This document shows, piece by piece, positions 61,224 to 64,000 of a stretch of 64,000 nucleotides of DNA; positions within the stretch are counted from its first letter, which is position 1; every line of letters starts with the position of its first letter. The notes under the pieces are model-generated. The model saw nothing but the letters and a program-made list of their open reading frames with translations. It was not told where the DNA came from and searched no databases. A program made the position numbers and the translations under genes. Source of the DNA: Solidesulfovibrio sp. Lineage in GTDB: Bacteria > Desulfobacterota > Desulfovibrionia > Desulfovibrionales > Desulfovibrionaceae. The stretch lies in assembly GCF_038562415.1 (NCBI RefSeq), contig NZ_JBCFBA010000011.1:1-64000 (forward strand), read 5' to 3'.

Positions 61224-62138
61224 CTATGCCAAATAGTCGATTAAATACTTTAATGCAGTCCCGATGATAACCAAGGCCAACATCCACTTAATATACTTAG
61301 CAGGAACGTACTTTTGACATCGAGCACCACAATACATACCTGCCATTCCTCCCAAACCAAAAAGCAGCCCCAACATCCAATCCGGGGCCACCGACATGGT
61401 TGGAAAGAAAGGGGCTATAGCCTGATAAAATGTAACACCAGCAATAGAAGTGACAAACGTTCCCATCAATGCTGCGCCAGCAACCGTGAAAACAGGAAGT
61501 CCGAACACAGAAACAAAGAAAGGAGCAATGATGGCCCCACCACCTATTCCATAAACACCTCCAATGATACCTACGACGAAGCTCAACGTGAATATGCCCA
61601 AGTTTGAAACACAATACTTTTCGCCGTTAAATTCATATTCAAGCGTCTTCGCACTACAAACAATTATTTTTACTTGTGAATCTCCACACTTGTCCTTTGA
61701 GACTGCGTTATCCTTCCGAACTCCTTGGATATTCCCATTCTTCTTTTTGACCAAATCTCGAATAAGTCGGACACCGATGTATGCCAAAACTGACGCAACA
61801 AAAAGCTTGAAAGTTTTTGCGTCAGGCAGATACGCAACTCGGATGAGTGCTCCGATAAACACCCCAGGAAGGGTTCCCACAATCACAGCCCAAGCCAAGG
61901 GCCAGACCATTCGGCCTTCTTTGACATACCGATAAACACCGCTCGGGATGGCCACTACGTTGAAAACTTGGTTTGTGGCGCTTACGGAGGGATTCACATA
62001 TCCCAGCACTGACATTTGGAATGGGAGCAGGAGAAAAGCCCCGGAAATCCCGCCCATTGAGGCAAAGAAAGAAACCCCAAATGCGACTAACGGTGGAACC
62101 AGTGGGGAGACTTCGATCCCGGCAGTAGCGAAGTACAT
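61224..62138 (-). CDS. TauE/SafE family anion exporter
   Basis: This 304-residue membrane protein has two homologous halves of about four membrane segments each (GGISGAFLLLPFQMSVLGYV in the first, GGVYGIGGGAIIAPFFVSVF in the second), linked by a charged segment (about 145-185). TauE/SafE proteins export sulfite, sulfoacetate or related anions. ATG 62138 is chosen because GAGGAGG lies 5-11 bases upstream; a longer frame from 62204 has no such site. A sulfur-related role matches the DsrE-like gene nearby. The PadR gene follows downstream. Confidence 0.9.
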   Translation of the reverse strand: MYFATAGIEVSPLVPPLVAFGVSFFASMGGISGAFLLLPFQMSVLGYVNPSVSATNQVFNVVAIPSGVYRYVKEGRMVWPLAWAVIVGTLPGVFIGALIRVAYLPDAKTFKLFVASVLAYIGVRLIRDLVKKKNGNIQGVRKDNAVSKDKCGDSQVKIIVCSAKTLEYEFNGEKYCVSNLGIFTLSFVVGIIGGVYGIGGGAIIAPFFVSVFGLPVFTVAGAALMGTFVTSIAGVTFYQAIAPFFPTMSVAPDWMLGLLFGLGGMAGMYCGARCQKYVPAKYIKWMLALVIIGTALKYLIDYLA

Positions 62139-62359
62139 GGGAACCTCCTCGAGGGGGACCACTTGCACGAAAAATATATTTCCCGTGTGTGTTAAGTTGA
62201 ACATATATGCTTAGGCAAACATGTCAACTCCCCAGCGCACTCACCGGAAATGTCTTATTTGACATCGGCAGGATCAAACATAGGACAATTTTGACTTATT
62301 CCAAATATAACATAGCAAAGGATTTAGCAGGTCGATTCGATAGATGAAGTGAATTCACC

Positions 62360-62445
62360 CCGTTTCAATGGCAGGACTCTGCCATCCGACCCATCGGCAA
62401 CCCCAAATACGAAGGAAACCGCGTATTTGACGAGCTGGACAAGGG
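62360..62445. repeat. Palindrome pair upstream of the tRNA-like repeat
   Basis: ATGGCAGGACTCTGCCAT (62368-62385) and CAAATACGAAGGAAACCGCG with its TATTTG arm (62404-62430) belong to the two commonest palindrome families and stand in the same order as at 58104/58142. Confidence 0.6.
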
Positions 62446-62559
62446 ATGAACCAGGAGAATCGGGACGGATCAGTGAAAGCAGGAAAGAAACAGAACCCGA
62501 GTTGGCAACCGCGCCACAGGCCGACCACAGATGCGCCAACCAGACCGAAAACAGACCTA

Positions 62560-62600
62560 AAAAAACAAAAAATCCCGTTGGCTACTCGCCAACGAGATCA
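62560..62600 (-). terminator. Terminator of the tRNA-like unit, copy 2
   Basis: On the minus strand CGTTGGC and GCCAACG form a perfect stem around GAGTA, followed by GGGATTTTTTGTTTTTT. It is a strong rho-independent terminator matching that at 18164-18204. Confidence 0.82.
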
Positions 62601-62880
62601 CTTTTTGAAAGGGGCTTCTTTAAAGATTTTAGGGGGTTAAATCACGCTTTTGGCGTGTCAAGCAAGTGCTCTCCCCCTGAGCTACGGTCCTATAAACAGA
62701 ATCAGGGAACAGGCTAAATGCCCCAAACTCGTCCCGAAGTCAATCCCAAATCTTTCGTTCCCAAGAAAAAGTTTGGGGCCAAAACCGTTGGCTTCGTTGG
62801 CGCGTCGTTGGCTCGGGGTAAGTACGGATTTGGTATGGGGAGGTCAAGGGGTTTTTACTCGGGGGAGGAGAAATTCGGAC
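62568..62880. repeat. Direct repeat around the tRNA-like half, copy 2 (candidate att site)
   Basis: This matches 18174-18475 in the same orientation. Beyond the tRNA-like part the shared blocks include AATCAGGGAA, AAGTCAA-CCCAAAT, GTAAGTACGG and GGGGAGGTCAAGGGG. The segment between the copies contains the signalling block and unit B. Confidence 0.55.
62601..62692 (-). ncRNA. tRNA-Val-like 5' half with hairpin, copy 2
   Basis: On the minus strand from 62692 it reads TAGGACCG, then the D-arm TAGCTCAGGGGGAGAGCA, the GAC-type anticodon region, and the CACGC-CAAAA-GCGTG hairpin (62643-62657). The TAACCCCCTAAAATC stretch follows as in copy 1. No T-arm is present. It is near-identical to 18205-18298 through its terminator. 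An intact tRNA-Val is not in the window. Confidence 0.6.
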
Positions 62881-62984
62881 GTTCGTGCGATCAGGTTAAT
62901 AAAAATAAACAATAAAATCAATATGTTGTTATGCAACTAGCCTCTATATCCATACAGACTAGTCAACTAACGCATTGACAAAGC

Positions 62985-64000
62985 ATGACTATTGATCCAA
63001 GTGCAATAAAATTTTTTAAAATGAGCTCACAGATGAAATCAAAACTGATGTTAGGTGCAGTTGAAGCTGGTGGAACAAAATTTGTGTGCACTGTTGGAGA
63101 TATAGCAGACTGTAAGCCAATAATCTATAAACAGACAACAATAACAACATCCGATGACCCTGGTAAAACTTTAAAATTAGTAATTGATTGGTTCCAGTTA
63201 CAACAAAAAATAAAATCAAAAAAACTATTAGGTATTGGAATTGCTTCTTTTGGCCCTCTTTGCCTCAATACAGACTCTGAACATTATGGTTCGATTATGT
63301 CGACACCCAAAAAAAATTGGTCAAATTTCAACATTTTAAATGAATTTAACAAAAATTTTCCAGATACTAAAATATATATTGATACAGATGTAAATGGTTC
63401 AGCGCTAGGTGAATTCTATTTTGGCGCAGCAAAAGGATTGTGTAATTTTATTTATATTACAATAGGAACTGGTATTGGAGCAGGGGGCATGGTTAATGGT
63501 AAACTTATTCATGGTCTCACACACCCCGAAATGGGCCACATTAAAATTAAAAGAATTGAAGGAGATACTTTTACCGGCAACTGTCAGTACCATGGAGATT
63601 GCTGGGAAGGATTATGTTCCGGCCCAGCTTTTTATGCAAGAGCTAATATTGGTGCGGAATATTTACCAATCACTACTAATGCATGGGACTTAGAAATTCA
63701 ATACACAGCGGCAGCGGTAACGAATATCATATACTGTTTTTCACCTGAAAAAATTATTATCGGAGGAGGTATTAGTAAAGGAGGAACCACTGGCTCTGAA
63801 GAATTTCTCAAAAGAATTAGAGAAAAAGTTCTTTCAACAGTAAATAATTACATCGTCACCAAAGAACTCACTCAAGAAAATATTGGCAATTATATTGTCA
63901 CACCTGCTTTAGGCAATAATTCAGGTAGTTACGGGGCGTTGATGCTCGCGAACACAGCATTCTCTTTAGACACTCTCACAGCTGAAGATTCTAGAAAACG
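62985..64000 (+). CDS. ROK-family fructokinase-like kinase (partial, runs off the window)
   Basis: An open frame runs from ATG 62985 (or ATG 63021 or 63033) to the window end. It is a ROK sugar kinase: phosphate-binding GAVEAGGTKFVC, GIGIASFGPL, the catalytic Asp region DTDVNGSALGE, TIGTGIGAGG, and the zinc site HPEMGH...CQYHGDCWEGLCSGPA typical of fructokinases. It should phosphorylate fructose or a related sugar. The gene has clearly lower GC than the integrase modules and lies just outside the second tRNA-like repeat, so it may be flanking DNA or another acquired piece. The start is ambiguous and the C-terminus is missing. Confidence 0.85.
   Translation, partial: MTIDPSAIKFFKMSSQMKSKLMLGAVEAGGTKFVCTVGDIADCKPIIYKQTTITTSDDPGKTLKLVIDWFQLQQKIKSKKLLGIGIASFGPLCLNTDSEHYGSIMSTPKKNWSNFNILNEFNKNFPDTKIYIDTDVNGSALGEFYFGAAKGLCNFIYITIGTGIGAGGMVNGKLIHGLTHPEMGHIKIKRIEGDTFTGNCQYHGDCWEGLCSGPAFYARANIGAEYLPITTNAWDLEIQYTAAAVTNIIYCFSPEKIIIGGGISKGGTTGSEEFLKRIREKVLSTVNNYIVTKELTQENIGNYIVTPALGNNSGSYGALMLANTAFSLDTLTAEDSRK

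Larger units (their letters stand above)
18299..62692 (+). mobile_element. Integrative unit B with signalling cargo (candidate)
   Basis: This is bounded by the two directly repeated tRNA-like halves. It contains the signalling block and a second set of the unit A backbone genes in the same order and orientation (39.7-54.7 kb). The repeats are diverged outside the tRNA part, so the insertion would be old, or the two units may have arrived separately. Whether the 18.9-39.2 kb block belongs to unit B or is older chromosomal DNA cannot be decided here. Confidence 0.42.

Overview
The window looks like accessory chromosomal DNA of a Gram-negative, flagellated bacterium, most likely a sulfate-reducing Desulfovibrio-type member of the Desulfobacterota. 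That placement is inference. It rests on the dense chemotaxis and cyclic-di-GMP signalling, a hemerythrin-linked cyclase, a DsrE-like protein whose reading frame appears to contain selenocysteine, and TauE/SafE and HPP anion transporters. No ribosomal RNA or core metabolic gene is present. The right edge enters a low-GC ROK sugar kinase gene and the left edge holds the tail of an IS5-like transposase.

The layout is two related mobile units in the same orientation, with a signalling block between them. Unit A (about 1.2-18.3 kb) runs: GC-rich repeat, small protein plus DUF6573 protein, XRE repressor, two secreted proteins, a divergent 326-aa protein, a 502-aa protein, a TGT/DpdA-like TIM-barrel protein, a primase-helicase, a group II intron remnant, an HTH/AbrB-like regulator, a short tyrosine recombinase, a full integrase, small Cys proteins, an AIPR abortive-infection protein, and a 5' half of a tRNA-Val-like gene with its terminator. 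Unit B (about 39.4-62.7 kb) repeats the same order with other cargo: flagellin replaces the secreted pair, a DUF927 ATPase replaces the primase-helicase, and a signalling/transport block replaces AIPR. It ends in the same tRNA-like half. The two tRNA-like halves are direct repeats about 44 kb apart and could mark attachment sites of serially inserted elements.

The middle block (18.9-39.2 kb) holds two chemoreceptors, CheW, CheV, two hybrid histidine kinases, two stand-alone receiver proteins, an EAL-HDOD protein and a GGDEF protein. Together with the flagellin this suggests cargo that changes motility and surface behaviour.

Three observations stand out. (1) The flagellin at 40895 carries seven 47-residue repeats between normal flagellin ends, predicting a seven-bladed beta-propeller on the filament surface. 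(2) A DsrE-like gene at 58327 has an in-frame TGA where the family has a redox Cys, followed by a perfect hairpin with a GGT loop, as expected for selenocysteine insertion. (3) A conserved cassette of two unknown proteins and a TGT/DpdA-like protein occurs in both units and may be an undescribed nucleic-acid-modifying system. The noncoding DNA is rich in dispersed repeats: a GC-rich element of roughly 150-330 bp in at least seven places, and several short palindrome families.
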